Positions 18,514 to 27,444 of a stretch of 51,865 nucleotides of DNA are shown one piece after another. The position numbers and the translations under genes were made by a program. Source of the DNA: Actinomadura soli (GTDB lineage: Bacteria; Actinomycetota; Actinomycetes; Streptosporangiales; Streptosporangiaceae). The notes under the pieces are model-generated. The model was not told where the DNA came from. It saw nothing but the letters and a program-made list of their open reading frames with translations, and made no database searches. Numbering within the stretch: the first letter of the stretch is position 1; every line of letters begins with the position of its first letter. The stretch covers positions 1-51,865 of the forward strand of contig NZ_VCKW01000024.1 in NCBI RefSeq assembly GCF_005889715.1, read 5' to 3'.

Positions 18514-19203
18514 TCAGCGGATGAAGACGGCGTAGTCGGCGAGGTCGCCGGTGAGGGACGGCGGCAGCCCCGCCACCGCGGACAGTTCCTCGGCGGACAC
18601 GAACCCGCCCGTCTCGGCCCGCACCCGCTCGATCTTGCCCGCCAGCTCGGGCGTGATGCCGGGCAGCAGCGTGAGCGCCTCCGCCGGCGCGTGGTTGACG
18701 TCGACGAGCCCGCCGTCGTTGTACTGGCGCGGCAGGTCGGGACGTCCGATCCGCAGCTCCTTGGCCAGGCCGGGGTCGGACGCGGCCAGGTCCCGCGCCT
18801 TGTCGCGCAGCAGCCGCCGCCGCTTCACGCGCTCCACCACCGCCTCGTTGTCGACCGCCGACAGCCCGTGCGGGTCGAACACGCGGCGGCGGATGATGAA
18901 CGCGTGCGCGCAGCCGATCACGGCGAGGACGAACAGCAGCACCCCGACCGTGCGTTCGGCGCCGTCGTCCTTGCCGATGTCGGGCAGCAGGAACAGCATC
19001 ACCGTGAACACGCCGATGTAGGCGGCCGTGGAGATCAGGAGGTGGACGCTGCGCCGCCACAGCGCCGCCGCCGCGAACGTGAACGGTGTGGCGTAGCCGA
19101 GGGTCAGGAAGGGCAGCGCCGCCCACGTCACGCTGAGCGCCGCGCGCCCCGGCGGCATGCTGTCGGACGGAACCCTCGGCTCGTACGGCGCTGGGGCGTT
19201 CAT
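18514..19203 (-). CDS. Membrane protein with C-terminal helix-hairpin-helix domain
   Basis: A 229-residue protein. The N-terminal half has three or four membrane helices (ALSVTWAALPFLTLGYATPF, LLISTAAYIGVFTVMLFLL, VGVLLFVLAVIGCAHAFII). The C-terminal half is cytoplasmic by the positive-inside rule and carries a ComEA-like helix-hairpin-helix: VDVNHAPAEALTLLPGITPE and GGFVSAEELSAVAGLPPSL. HhH domains bind DNA non-specifically, or serve as protein modules. Its 3' end is 19 bp from the LigD-like gene, so the two are probably one transcript. Tethering of DNA or of a DNA-end enzyme at the membrane is an inference. Confidence 0.8.
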   Translation of the reverse strand: MNAPAPYEPRVPSDSMPPGRAALSVTWAALPFLTLGYATPFTFAAAALWRRSVHLLISTAAYIGVFTVMLFLLPDIGKDDGAERTVGVLLFVLAVIGCAHAFIIRRRVFDPHGLSAVDNEAVVERVKRRRLLRDKARDLAASDPGLAKELRIGRPDLPRQYNDGGLVDVNHAPAEALTLLPGITPELAGKIERVRAETGGFVSAEELSAVAGLPPSLTGDLADYAVFIR

Positions 19204-19261
19204 CTCTAGAGGGTCTCCCGGCCGGATGTGGGGCGAATCGGACTCTAGATCAAGAGGTCTG

Positions 19262-20113
19262 TCACGGCAGGGTGAGGATTTCGTGGCCGTCCGCGGTCAC
19301 CAGCAGCGTGTGCTCGAACTGGGCGGTCCGCTTGCGGTCCTTGGTGACGACCGTCCAGCCGTCCTGCCACATGTCGTAGTCGTGGGTGCCGAGCGTCAGC
19401 ATCGGCTCGATCGTGAACGTCATCCCCGGCTCGATGATCGTCGTGGCGCTCGGGTCGTCGTAGTGCGGGACGACCAGCCCCGAATGGAACGTCGTGCCGA
19501 TCCCGTGCCCGGTGAAGTCGCGGACGACCCCGTACCCGAACCGCTTCGCGTACGACTCGATGACCCGTCCGATCACGTTCAGCGCGCGGCCCGGCTTCAC
19601 CGCGCGGATGCCCCGCATCGCCGCCTCGTGGGTGCGCTCCACGAGCAGCCGCGACTCCTCGTCGACGTCGCCGCACAGGAACGTCGCGTCGGTGTCGCCG
19701 TGCACGCCGCCGATGAACGCGGTGATGTCGACGTTGACGATGTCGCCGTCGCGCAGGACGGTGTCGTCCGGGATGCCGTGGCAGATCACCTCGTTGATCG
19801 AGGTGCACAGCGACTTCGGGAAGCCGCGGTACCCGAGCGTGGACGGGTAGGCGCCGTGGTCGAGGAGGAACTCGTGGCCGATGACGTCGAGCTCGTCGGT
19901 CGTGACGCCCGGCCGGACGTGCTTGCCGACCTCCTCCAGCGCCTGCGCGGCGATCTTCCCCGCCACCCGCATCCGCTCGATGATCTCGGGCGTCTTGACG
20001 TCGGCCTCTCCGGTCTTCGGACGTTTCTTCCCCACGTACTCCGGCCGCGGAATGCTCGCCGGGACCTTGCGCATGGGGGAAACGTGTCCGGGCCGGAGTA
20101 GCTGGGTCGTCAT
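19262..20113 (-). CDS. map: Methionine aminopeptidase, type I
   Basis: A 283-residue enzyme that removes the initiator methionine from nascent proteins. All five metal ligands are present in family context: Asp in IVNVDITAF, Asp in [11 protein letters not shown], His in [11 protein letters not shown], Glu in [11 protein letters not shown] and Glu in [10 protein letters not shown]. The short N-terminal extension (PRPEYVGKK) is typical of the actinobacterial long form, thought to help ribosome docking. ATG at 20113 is chosen; the longer frame upstream overlaps the opposite gene's promoter region. It is divergent from the 59-residue gene at 20181. Confidence 0.95.
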   Translation of the reverse strand: MTTQLLRPGHVSPMRKVPASIPRPEYVGKKRPKTGEADVKTPEIIERMRVAGKIAAQALEEVGKHVRPGVTTDELDVIGHEFLLDHGAYPSTLGYRGFPKSLCTSINEVICHGIPDDTVLRDGDIVNVDITAFIGGVHGDTDATFLCGDVDEESRLLVERTHEAAMRGIRAVKPGRALNVIGRVIESYAKRFGYGVVRDFTGHGIGTTFHSGLVVPHYDDPSATTIIEPGMTFTIEPMLTLGTHDYDMWQDGWTVVTKDRKRTAQFEHTLLVTADGHEILTLP

Positions 20114-20180
20114 AGTGGGGAGTGTAGTCAGCCGGGATCGGGCAACGAATCCCGTGCGAGCAAGATCGAAAGGAGCGCCG

Positions 20181-20360
20181 ATGGCCGGTGACGACGGTGA
20201 CTGGTGGTTCTGCCTGAAGCACATGAAGGTCGAGCACGGGCCCGGTTGCCCCGGCAAGGACCGGATGGGCCCCTACGAGTCCGAGAGCGCCGCGGCGAGC
20301 GCGCTCACCCTGGCCCGCGAACGCAACGAGGCGTGGCGCGAGCGGAACGGCGAGGACTGA
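20181..20360 (+). CDS. Small conserved actinobacterial protein (SPOR-like)
   Basis: A 59-residue protein with a strong GAAAGGAG ribosome-binding site at 20168-20175, 5 nt before ATG. It contains [11 protein letters not shown], a [11 protein letters not shown] segment and a helical, charged C-terminus ([14 protein letters not shown]). The pattern of WxxCxxH, a later Cys and then Gly-Pro-Tyr recalls small SPOR-like proteins widespread in actinobacteria, but I cannot assign a function. The Cys-x2-His plus downstream Cys could bind a metal. It is too short to stand out except for the RBS and the coding bias. Confidence 0.75.
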   Translation: MAGDDGDWWFCLKHMKVEHGPGCPGKDRMGPYESESAAASALTLARERNEAWRERNGED

Positions 20361-20380
20361 GGCGGGCCGGACTGACGCGC

Positions 20381-20977
20381 CTAGTCGACGACGGGCCCGG
20401 ACACCGCGTCGAGCAGCTTGGCGATGCGGTGCCGGATCCCGCGCGGGCCGCGCGCCGGCTCCTGCCCGGCGGCCGCGCTGACCAGATGCTGCGCGCCGTC
20501 GAACGAGATGAGCGCCTCGTCCGGCGGGACGGTCAGCGCCTCGTGGGCGAGGCCCCGCAGGTCCTTGTCGCCGCCGTCCAGCGCGAGGACGGTCGCCCCG
20601 ACGCGGCGCGCGTCGTCCACCCGCTCCAGCAGCGGGACGGGCGCGTCCTCCTCGGCGACGACGAACAGCGTCTCGCCGCGCCGCGCCGCCTCCAGCCGCT
20701 CCAGCCCGACCCGCAGGTGCGCGGGCGCGTCCGCCGGGGGCTTCCAGCGCACCAGCGTCGGCGCGAGGCCGGGGACGTCCGCGAGGCGGCTCTCGTCGTC
20801 CAGATGCGCGGCCAGATGCCACGGATCACCGGCGGGGGTGCCGACGAGCAGCAGCCCGCCCGGCGTCCGGGACGTGACCCGCAGCGCGCGGCCGAACTCC
20901 TCGGTCCGCTCCAGCCAGCCCGTCGTCGACAGGACCTCGCGCAACATCACGATCTGCTCGGCGTCCACGGGAACCAT
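20381..20977 (-). CDS. Conserved hypothetical protein
   Basis: A 198-residue soluble protein, start ATG at 20977 (MVPVDAEQIVML). No signal peptide or membrane helix. Segments such as PGGLLLVGTPAGDPWHLAAHLDDESRL split by loops, ETLFVVAEEDAPVPLLERV and ATVLALDGGDKDLRGL suggest an alpha/beta fold, possibly Rossmann-like, but no active-site motif is clear. It is divergent from the F420 reductase gene at 21071, with a 93-bp shared upstream region. Coding bias and length support a real gene; the function is not known to me. Confidence 0.75.
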   Translation of the reverse strand: MVPVDAEQIVMLREVLSTTGWLERTEEFGRALRVTSRTPGGLLLVGTPAGDPWHLAAHLDDESRLADVPGLAPTLVRWKPPADAPAHLRVGLERLEAARRGETLFVVAEEDAPVPLLERVDDARRVGATVLALDGGDKDLRGLAHEALTVPPDEALISFDGAQHLVSAAAGQEPARGPRGIRHRIAKLLDAVSGPVVD

Positions 20978-21070
20978 GGTGCCGCACGCGACGAGCCGGG
21001 CAGGCGGTTTCGGCGATGCGGGGGAGCCCGGAGCGCGCCGCCCCGGAGCCCGCCTGGCAGACTCGGCGGC

Positions 21071-21778
21071 ATGACTGAGCAGCAGCGCAAGGCGCCCTAC
21101 GACCTCCCGGACGTGAGCGGCCTGTCGATCGGCATCCTCGGCGGCACCGGAGACCAGGGCAAGGGGCTCGCGCGGCGGTTCGCGCTCGCCGGTCACCGGG
21201 TGACGATCGGGTCGCGCAAGGCGGAGCGCGCCCAGGCCGCCGCCGACGACCTCACCGGCGGGCAGGACGGGGGCCTGCCGGTGTCCGGTGCGGAGAACCC
21301 GGCGGCCGCCGGAGGGTCCGACGTCGTGATCGTCGCGGTGCCGTGGGAGGGGCACAAGGCCACGCTGGAGTCGCTGCGCGCCGAACTCGCCGGGAAGATC
21401 GTCGTCGACTGCGTGAACCCGCTCGGTTTCGAGAAGGGAAAGGGTGCGTTCGCGCTGCCCGTCGAGGAGGGCAGCGCCGCCGAGCAGGCCGCCGCCGTCC
21501 TGCCCGGCAGCCGGGTCATCGCGGCGTTCCACCACGTCTCCGCCAAGCTGCTGCTCGACCCGGACGTGGACGGGATGGAGCTGGACGTCCTCGTCCTAGG
21601 CGACGACCGGGAGGCCACCGACCTCGTCCAGGCGCTCGCCGGGCGCATCCCCGGCATGCGCGGCGTCTACGGCGGCCGGCTGCACAACGCCCACCAGATC
21701 GAGGCGCTCACCGCGAACCTCATCTCGATCAACCGCCGCTACAAGGCCCACGCCGGCCTCCGCGTCACCGACGTCTGA
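21071..21778 (+). CDS. npdG: NADPH-dependent F420 reductase (F420H2:NADP oxidoreductase)
   Basis: A 235-residue enzyme that transfers hydride between NADPH and coenzyme F420, keeping reduced F420 available for biosynthetic and redox enzymes. The NADP-binding Rossmann motif GILGGTGDQGKGLARRFA and GSRKAERA (binding the 2'-phosphate) are near the N-terminus, followed by DVVIVAVPWEGH, IVVDCVNPLGF and AFHHVSA, all family-typical. The C-terminal segment LHNAHQIEALTANLISINRRYK closes the F420 site. The K+ channel gene starts 10 bp downstream, suggesting co-transcription without an obvious functional tie. Confidence 0.92.
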   Translation: MTEQQRKAPYDLPDVSGLSIGILGGTGDQGKGLARRFALAGHRVTIGSRKAERAQAAADDLTGGQDGGLPVSGAENPAAAGGSDVVIVAVPWEGHKATLESLRAELAGKIVVDCVNPLGFEKGKGAFALPVEEGSAAEQAAAVLPGSRVIAAFHHVSAKLLLDPDVDGMELDVLVLGDDREATDLVQALAGRIPGMRGVYGGRLHNAHQIEALTANLISINRRYKAHAGLRVTDV

Positions 21779-21788
21779 CGTCCGCCCG

Positions 21789-22862
21789 ATGAAGAGCGAC
21801 CCGCGGGCGGTGGCGGCGGTGCGGCCGCCGCGCCTCCTGCTGCCCTCGGTCAGCCGCAGCCCGCTGCGCGCGGTCGCCCAGCGGGTCGTCTTCGCGGTCG
21901 TGCTGCTCCTCGCCGTGGTGGCCGTCGTGTACGCCGACCGCGACGGCTACCGCGACACCGCGGGCGGGCCCCTCTCCCTGCTGGACGCGTTCTACTACGC
22001 CACCGTGACCATCACCACCACCGGGTACGGCGACATCACGCCGGTCACCGCCACCGCCCGGCTGGTCAACATCGTCTTCGTCACACCCGTCCGGGTGCTG
22101 TTCATCATCGTCCTCGTGGGCACGACCCTCGAGGTGCTCGCCCAGCGCACCCGCGAGGAGTGGCGCCAGGCCCGCTGGAGGAATCGCGTGCGCGACCACA
22201 TCGTGGTGGCCGGCTACGGCACGAAGGGCCGCAGCGCCATCGAGACGCTGCTCCGCACCGGCGTCGCCAGCGACGCCATCGTCGTCGTCGACCCCGACCC
22301 GAAGGCCGTCGAAGAGGCGGCCAACGCCGGGATCGCCGGCATCGTCGGCGACGCGACCCGCAACGTGGTGCAGCGGCGGGCGGCGGTGCCGCTGGCCAAG
22401 GAGATCGTGGTGGCGGCGAGCCGGGACGACACCGCGGTGCTGATCACCCTGACCGCGCGGGAGCTGAACCCGTCCGCCCGGATCCAGGCGGCGGTCCGCG
22501 AGTCGGAGAACGCGTCGCTGCTGCGGCAGAGCGGCGCCGACCGGGTCGTGACCTCGTCGGAGGCGGCGGGCCGGCTGCTCGGCGTGTCCACCAGCCGCCC
22601 GCACGTCGGCGACGTCCTCGCGGACCTGGTCGAGCACGGCAGCGGCCTCGACCTGGCCGAGCGGGCGGCCCGCCCGGACGAGGCCGGACGCGCGATCGGC
22701 GAGGTCGGGGAGCCGGTGCTGGCGGTGGTGCGGGACGACCGCACGCTCGCGTTCGACGACCCGGACTGCTCGCCGATCAGGCCCGGCGACCGGCTGATCG
22801 TGGCACGGTCCCTGCCCCGCCTCCGTCCGTCCGGCGATGGCCGCGAGGAGTCAGATTCCTGA
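21789..22862 (+). CDS. Two-helix potassium channel with RCK/TrkA domains
   Basis: A 357-residue K+ channel subunit: helix 1 (FAVVLLLAVVAVVYA), pore helix and selectivity filter ATVTITTTGYGDITP, helix 2 (FVTPVRVLFIIVLVGTTLEV), then a cytoplasmic RCK domain beginning DHIVVAGYGTKGRSAIETLL (a TrkA_N nucleotide fold with DPD at the ribose position) and a shorter TrkA_C domain. Channels of this kind are tetramers gated by NAD, ATP or cyclic nucleotides. The gene follows npdG by 10 bp. The ATG at 21789 is directly after an in-frame stop. Confidence 0.93.
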   Translation: MKSDPRAVAAVRPPRLLLPSVSRSPLRAVAQRVVFAVVLLLAVVAVVYADRDGYRDTAGGPLSLLDAFYYATVTITTTGYGDITPVTATARLVNIVFVTPVRVLFIIVLVGTTLEVLAQRTREEWRQARWRNRVRDHIVVAGYGTKGRSAIETLLRTGVASDAIVVVDPDPKAVEEAANAGIAGIVGDATRNVVQRRAAVPLAKEIVVAASRDDTAVLITLTARELNPSARIQAAVRESENASLLRQSGADRVVTSSEAAGRLLGVSTSRPHVGDVLADLVEHGSGLDLAERAARPDEAGRAIGEVGEPVLAVVRDDRTLAFDDPDCSPIRPGDRLIVARSLPRLRPSGDGREESDS

Positions 22863-22939
22863 CGTTTCAGGGAGCGGTCCACGGCCCTGGCGCGTCCGAT
22901 TACTGGCATATGATCGGGCTGGCGACAGGCGGGGTGGAC

Positions 22940-23278
22940 ATGAGAGAGAACCGGTCGGCGGACCCGTGGAGCGCGTTCCTGGCCCCGTCCGGGCGGGACG
23001 GGGCCGCACGGCGGGACACCGGCGAGTACGGCCGCACGTCCGCCGCACCGCCCGCCGCGCCTGGAGCGCCCGGCGAGCGGCCGGGCGCGGAGGACGTGCG
23101 CAGGCGCGTGCTGGCGCAGCTGAGGGCCGCGCAGGGCCCGATGTCGCTGGAGCAGATCCACCACGCGACGAGGCTCGGGCTGCTGGAGGTCGCGAACGCC
23201 GTCGACGCGCTGCGCGCCCGCGGCCTGGTCTCCGTGGAACGCGAGATCGACGAGATCGTCAGGCTGACCGAGGAGTGA
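22940..23278 (+). CDS. Small winged-helix protein
   Basis: A 112-residue protein with a disordered, Ala/Pro/Gly-rich N-terminal half and a C-terminal winged helix (residues about 50-112): VRRRVLAQLRAAQGPMSLEQ, then ATRLGLLEVANAVDALRARG and LVSVEREIDEIVRLTEE. It resembles the wHTH of MarR/DprA-like proteins. GGGG upstream of ATG at 22940 is the likely RBS; an ATG at 22910 is possible. It precedes the membrane-protein gene at 23343, from which it is separated by the dispersed repeat element. Regulatory target unknown. Confidence 0.7.
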   Translation: MRENRSADPWSAFLAPSGRDGAARRDTGEYGRTSAAPPAAPGAPGERPGAEDVRRRVLAQLRAAQGPMSLEQIHHATRLGLLEVANAVDALRARGLVSVEREIDEIVRLTEE

Positions 23279-23283
23279 ACGGG

Positions 23284-23340
23284 GACCGTCGAGCGGAGCT
23301 CGTCCGTTGGATGGCGGTGGGTGGGGGCCGGAGGACGGTC
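23284..23340 (+). repeat. Dispersed repeat element, copy A
   Basis: 57 bp with 7-bp inverted ends (GACCGTC at 23284-23290, GACGGTC at 23334-23340) and an internal CGAGCGGAGCTCG palindrome. Over 55 bp it matches the reverse complement of 44517-44571 at 52 positions. It fills nearly the whole gap between two genes and contains the GGAGG that precedes the ATG at 23343. Confidence 0.85.
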
Positions 23341-23342
23341 GG

Positions 23343-24089
23343 ATGATCGGATACGTCGTCGCCGTCTCGCTGAGCTGCCTCGTCGGCATCGCCGAGCTCG
23401 TCAGCCGGTACCGGGACCGGCCCACCACGCTGGTCCGGGTGCCGAGCACCTGGGCGTACGTGCTGATCAACGGCACCGCGGGCGCGGGCTCGCTGCTGGC
23501 CCTGCACACGTTCGACTGGCGGTTCGGCGTGCATGCCCCGGACGTCGTCGCCGCCACGCAGGTGCTGGTCGCGAGCTTCGGCTCGATGATGGTGTTCCGC
23601 AGCGCGATCTTCACCGTCCGGGTCGGGGACGAGGACGTCGCGGTCGGGCCGAGCACCCTGCTGACCGCGCTGCTCGCCGCCGCCGACCGCGGCGTCGACC
23701 GGATGCAGGCCAAGACCCGCGCCCACGAGGCGGGCGAGATCATGCGGGGCGTGTCGTTCGCCAAGTCGAGGCTCGCGCTGCCGACCTACTGCCTCGGGCT
23801 GCTGCAGAACGTGTCCGCCGAAGACCAGGCCGACCTGCGGACCGCCGTGGACGCCCTCGCCGGCAGCGAGATGACCGACGGCCAGATGGCCCTCAACCTC
23901 GGCCTGCTGCTCATGAACGTCGCCGGACCCGACGTGCTGCGGTCGGCGGTCGAGACCCTCCGCGCCGAGATCATGGCGGACGACCCGGACGCGCGCCGCG
24001 TCCCGCCGCCCCGCGACGGCCAGACCCGCGAGGGCGGCGACGGCGAGGCCGCCCGGGCGGATCTGGCCCGCGCCAACCCCGACCAGTAG
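23343..24089 (+). CDS. Membrane-anchored protein of unknown function
   Basis: A 248-residue protein with two membrane helices in the first 60 residues (MIGYVVAVSLSCLVGIAELV, TWAYVLINGTAGAGSLLAL), a short loop with a third hydrophobic patch, and about 160 cytoplasmic residues ending in a charged low-complexity tail. I recognise no family. ATG at 23343 has GGAGG 8 nt upstream, inside the repeat element. The open frame extends upstream to a TTG at 23307, which would add MDGGGWGPEDGR encoded by the repeat. It may form a unit with the winged-helix gene upstream; it converges on panB. Confidence 0.7.
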   Translation: MIGYVVAVSLSCLVGIAELVSRYRDRPTTLVRVPSTWAYVLINGTAGAGSLLALHTFDWRFGVHAPDVVAATQVLVASFGSMMVFRSAIFTVRVGDEDVAVGPSTLLTALLAAADRGVDRMQAKTRAHEAGEIMRGVSFAKSRLALPTYCLGLLQNVSAEDQADLRTAVDALAGSEMTDGQMALNLGLLLMNVAGPDVLRSAVETLRAEIMADDPDARRVPPPRDGQTREGGDGEAARADLARANPDQ

Positions 24090-24108
24090 GGGCCGGGGCG
24101 GCGGGCGG

Positions 24109-24960
24109 TCAGCGGTAGGTGTGCTCCGGCGCCGGGTAGACGCCGCTCACGACCTCGTCGGCGTAGGTGCGGGCGGCCTCGCCGAGCAGCGTGTTCATGT
24201 CGGCGAACTTCTTGACGAACTTCGCCGTGTGCGGGGTGAGCCCGGCCATGTCCTGCCAGACGAGGACCTGCGCGTCGGTCTGGTTGCCGCCGCCGATCCC
24301 GATCGTCGGGATGGACAGCGACGACGTGACCCGCGCCGCGAGGTCCTCGGGCACGCATTCGAGCACGACGGAGAACGCGCCGGCGGCCTGCAGCGCCTTC
24401 GCGTCCGTCATGAGCTCGTCGCCGTCCTGCCCGCGGCCCTGCACCCGGTAGCCGCCGAAGGCGTTCACCGACTGCGGGGTGAGGCCGAGGTGGCCCATCA
24501 CCGGGATGCCCGCGGCGACCATCGCCTCGACCTGCGGGAGGATCCGGCGCCCGCCCTCCAGCTTCACCGCGTGCGCGCCGGTCTCCTTGAGGAACCGCGT
24601 CGCGGCGGCGAGCGCCTCGGGCACGCCCGTCTGGTACGAGCCGAACGGCAGGTCGGCGACGACCATCGCGCGCTTGGAGCCGCGGACGACGGCCGCGGTG
24701 AGCGGGATCAGATCGTCCACGGTGACGGGGATCGTCGAGTCGTAGCCGTACACGACCATCGCGGCGGAGTCGCCGACGAGCAGGACGGGGATACCGGCCT
24801 CGTCGAAGATCCGCGCGGTGAGCGCGTCGTAGGCGGTGAGCATCGGCCACTTCTCGTGCCGCTCCTTGGCGGCGGCGATGTCGCGTACGGTCACCCTTCG
24901 CCCGCTCGTACCGCCGTAGAGTGCGGTCGGCTGTGCTGGGGGTGCGACAGAAGAAGACAT
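24109..24960 (-). CDS. panB: 3-methyl-2-oxobutanoate hydroxymethyltransferase
   Basis: A 283-residue cytoplasmic enzyme that makes ketopantoate from 2-oxoisovalerate and methylene-tetrahydrofolate, the first committed step of pantothenate and CoA synthesis. Family segments are [39 protein letters not shown] (metal-binding Asp), [27 protein letters not shown] and LECVPEDLA (catalytic Glu). ATG at 24960 has an excellent GGAGG 7 nt upstream. The gene stands alone; the gap 24961-25299 should carry its promoter and that of the divergent SpoIIE gene. Confidence 0.95.
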   Translation of the reverse strand: MSSSVAPPAQPTALYGGTSGRRVTVRDIAAAKERHEKWPMLTAYDALTARIFDEAGIPVLLVGDSAAMVVYGYDSTIPVTVDDLIPLTAAVVRGSKRAMVVADLPFGSYQTGVPEALAAATRFLKETGAHAVKLEGGRRILPQVEAMVAAGIPVMGHLGLTPQSVNAFGGYRVQGRGQDGDELMTDAKALQAAGAFSVVLECVPEDLAARVTSSLSIPTIGIGGGNQTDAQVLVWQDMAGLTPHTAKFVKKFADMNTLLGEAARTYADEVVSGVYPAPEHTYR

Positions 24961-25299
24961 GCGAGAACCTCCGGTCTTGAGGCGCCACGGTGGCGTACCC
25001 AGACGGAACCGATCGTGCCACTTCGAAAACGATTCTGGTAGCCCCCGCCATTCCCGGAGGCCCCCGCCGGAAGGCCGTACGGCACCGGCGCGGAGGGGCG
25101 CGCGACGCCTTTCAGAGGGCGCGTGACGCCTCGAACGGACGCCGGAGCGCCCGGAATGTGGCCGAGGGGGGCATATCCCTAAGGGATTTCCACGTGGTAA
25201 GCGTGATCTTCTCCCCTTGAAACGGTGTCATGCCCCATACTGTCGCTGGATAGTGCTGATACGACCGGCTGTCTGGGAGCGCGTCAGGTGAGATCCGTC

Positions 25300-27414
25300 A
25301 TGGCGCCGCGAGGCGATGCGCCCGCCACCGATTCCGCGTCCCGGACGCTGGTCCTGGGCATCGACGGTTCCCGGCGGATCGTGCAATGCGGCCCGAACGC
25401 AAGGGCCGTCCTCGGCCGTGCCCCCGAGGAGCTGATCGGCCATCCGGCCATCGAACTCGTGGGGGACGTGGGCAAGGCCGAGCTCGAGGCACTGCTGGAG
25501 GCCAACGACGCCGGGCAGGAGCGCAACGGCGTGATCACCGTGCTGCGCGGCGACGGCACGTCCACCGAGGCCGTGATGACCGCGCAGCCCCTGGTCGGCG
25601 GCGACTCCGCCGCGCCCGCGACGCTGCTGTTCGTCCGGGTCGCGCTGCCGCCGAGCGAGCGCTACCAGGACCCGGCGCTCATGCGGCGGGCGCTGATGGA
25701 CGACCAGCTCACCCGGTTCGGCGCGTCCCTCGACCTCGACCAGTCCGCCCGCGGGCTCGTCGACGTCGTCGTCCCGCACTACTGCAACGCCGCGTCGGTG
25801 CTGGTGCTGGAGAGCCTGGTCGCCGCCGACGAGGTGCACGCCGAGTCCGGGTCGGCCGTGCTGCGCCGCATCGCCGTCACCTCCGACGACGGGAACCCGG
25901 CCTGGACGTCGACGTTCCCCGTCGGCGAGGTGCTGGTGTTCCCCGAGGGCACCCCGTACCGGCAGGTCATGGACACGGCGCGTCCCGTCCACCTGCCGCA
26001 CATCGACGTGGACTCCGCGTCCGAGATCGGCCGGCTGTGGAAGCGCGGCCCGGCCGGGGAGCTGCTGTCCGGCGTGTCGATGGTGCTGCTGCCGATGATC
26101 GCCCGGGACACGCTGCTCGGGTTCATCGCCTGCACCCGCGTCCCCGGGTTCCGCAACTTCGACGCCTACGACGTCGAGATCGGCATGGAGTTCGCCACCC
26201 GCGCCGCGATCGTGATCGACAACGCGCGGCTGTTCAGCCGCGAGCGCGCCACCGCCCTCGCGCTGCAGCGCAGCCTCCTGCCGAACCGGCTGTCCGCGCC
26301 GTCGTCGGTCGAGGTCAGGCACCGCTACCTGCCCGGCAGCAAGCTCGTCGAGGTCGGCGGCGACTGGTACGAGTCCATCGCGCTGCCCGGCGCCCGCGTC
26401 GCCCTGATCGTCGGCGACGTCGCCGGGCACGGCGTCCGCGCCGCCGTCACCATGGGACGCCTCCGCACGGCCCTCCACACCCTCGCGAACCTGGAACTCC
26501 CGCCCGCCGACGCCCTGCACGTCATGCACGAGCTGATGATCGAGCTTGGCGAGCAGGAACCGCACTTCGCCACCTGCGTGTACGCGGTGTACGACGCGAC
26601 CACCGGCACGATCGAGATCGCGTCCGCCGGGCACCTGCCGCCGCTGCTCGCCGGGCCGAACGGCGACAACGAGTACCTGCAGGTCCCGCCCGCGCCGCCG
26701 CTCGGCGTCGCGGGCGGCTCCGCGATCGAGAGCCGCGAGTTCACCGTCGAGGACGGCAGCCTCTTCGTCATCTACACCGACGGCCTCGTCGAGAACCGGG
26801 GCCGCGACATCGACGACGGCCTCGCCCGCCTCCAGACCGTGTTCGGGCCCGACTCCGTCGGCCACTCGATGGAGGACCTCGCGAAGGCCACCCTCGCCGG
26901 TGTGTACGCCGACCAGCACCGCGACGACATCGCCGTCCTCATCGCCCGGCTCCGCCGCCTCCCCGAAGACCGCTACGCCTCCTGGACGCTGCCCGCCGAC
27001 CCCGCCGCCGTCCGCCGCGCCCGCGGCCTGGTCTCAAGCCGCCTGGAGGACTGGGGCCTTGAGGAGCTCGACTACACCACCGAGCTGCTGGCGTCCGAGC
27101 TGATCACCAACGCGCTCCGCTACGCGCCGGGCCCGATCGAGTTGCGCCTCCTCCTGGAACGCACCCTCGTCTGCGAGGTGCTGGACCGGTCCGCCGCGCT
27201 GCCCCGCCTGCGCCGCGCCGAGGACGACGACGAGAACGGCCGCGGGCTCCTCGTCGTCAGCCAGCTCGCGCACCGCTGGGGCACCCGCCGCACCGCCGCC
27301 GGCAAGGTCGTCTGGTGCGAGCAGATCGTCCCCGGCGTCGACCCGGACGCGTCCGAACAGGTCCCCGGCTGGCCCGGCGAAACCTGGCCCGGCGAAAACC
27401 ACCACCGCGAGTAA
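25300..27414 (+). CDS. PAS-GAF-SpoIIE phosphatase with C-terminal HATPase (anti-sigma) domain
   Basis: A 704-residue signalling protein. Order: PAS (about 12-110, VLGIDGSRRIVQCGPNARA), GAF (about 140-310), PP2C-type SpoIIE phosphatase (about 325-555) and an RsbW-like HATPase (about 570-690, LLASELITNALRYA, then ENGRGLLVVSQLAHRWG). The phosphatase metal ligands are visible: GGDWYE (about 352), GDVAGHG (about 371), YTDGL (about 491) and RDDIAVL (about 542). Such proteins set partner-switching cascades that control sigma factors: phosphatase on an anti-anti-sigma, kinase/anti-sigma on the other end. ATG at 25300 has AGGTGAG 7 nt upstream; GTG at 25288 is close behind. A weak promoter candidate is TTGAAA at 25217 with TACTGT at 25238. 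No sigma or STAS gene is nearby. Confidence 0.93.
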   Translation: MAPRGDAPATDSASRTLVLGIDGSRRIVQCGPNARAVLGRAPEELIGHPAIELVGDVGKAELEALLEANDAGQERNGVITVLRGDGTSTEAVMTAQPLVGGDSAAPATLLFVRVALPPSERYQDPALMRRALMDDQLTRFGASLDLDQSARGLVDVVVPHYCNAASVLVLESLVAADEVHAESGSAVLRRIAVTSDDGNPAWTSTFPVGEVLVFPEGTPYRQVMDTARPVHLPHIDVDSASEIGRLWKRGPAGELLSGVSMVLLPMIARDTLLGFIACTRVPGFRNFDAYDVEIGMEFATRAAIVIDNARLFSRERATALALQRSLLPNRLSAPSSVEVRHRYLPGSKLVEVGGDWYESIALPGARVALIVGDVAGHGVRAAVTMGRLRTALHTLANLELPPADALHVMHELMIELGEQEPHFATCVYAVYDATTGTIEIASAGHLPPLLAGPNGDNEYLQVPPAPPLGVAGGSAIESREFTVEDGSLFVIYTDGLVENRGRDIDDGLARLQTVFGPDSVGHSMEDLAKATLAGVYADQHRDDIAVLIARLRRLPEDRYASWTLPADPAAVRRARGLVSSRLEDWGLEELDYTTELLASELITNALRYAPGPIELRLLLERTLVCEVLDRSAALPRLRRAEDDDENGRGLLVVSQLAHRWGTRRTAAGKVVWCEQIVPGVDPDASEQVPGWPGETWPGENHHRE

Positions 27415-27424
27415 GCCCTGTTCA

Positions 27425-27444
27425 TCTGGGGGGCGACCCCCAGA
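27425..27444 (+). terminator. Hairpin after SpoIIE-HATPase gene
   Basis: TCTGGGGG (27425-27432) pairs exactly with CCCCCAGA (27437-27444) around a GCGA loop, 10 bp past the stop at 27414. No T-tract follows. The rest of the 188-bp gap to 27602 is GC-rich with repeated CGCT/GCG runs and no gene. Confidence 0.6.

Noticed and set aside
24990..25220. Possible 76-residue forward ORF before the SpoIIE gene
   Set aside because: No RBS, Arg-rich chance sequence, and it sits in the panB promoter region.
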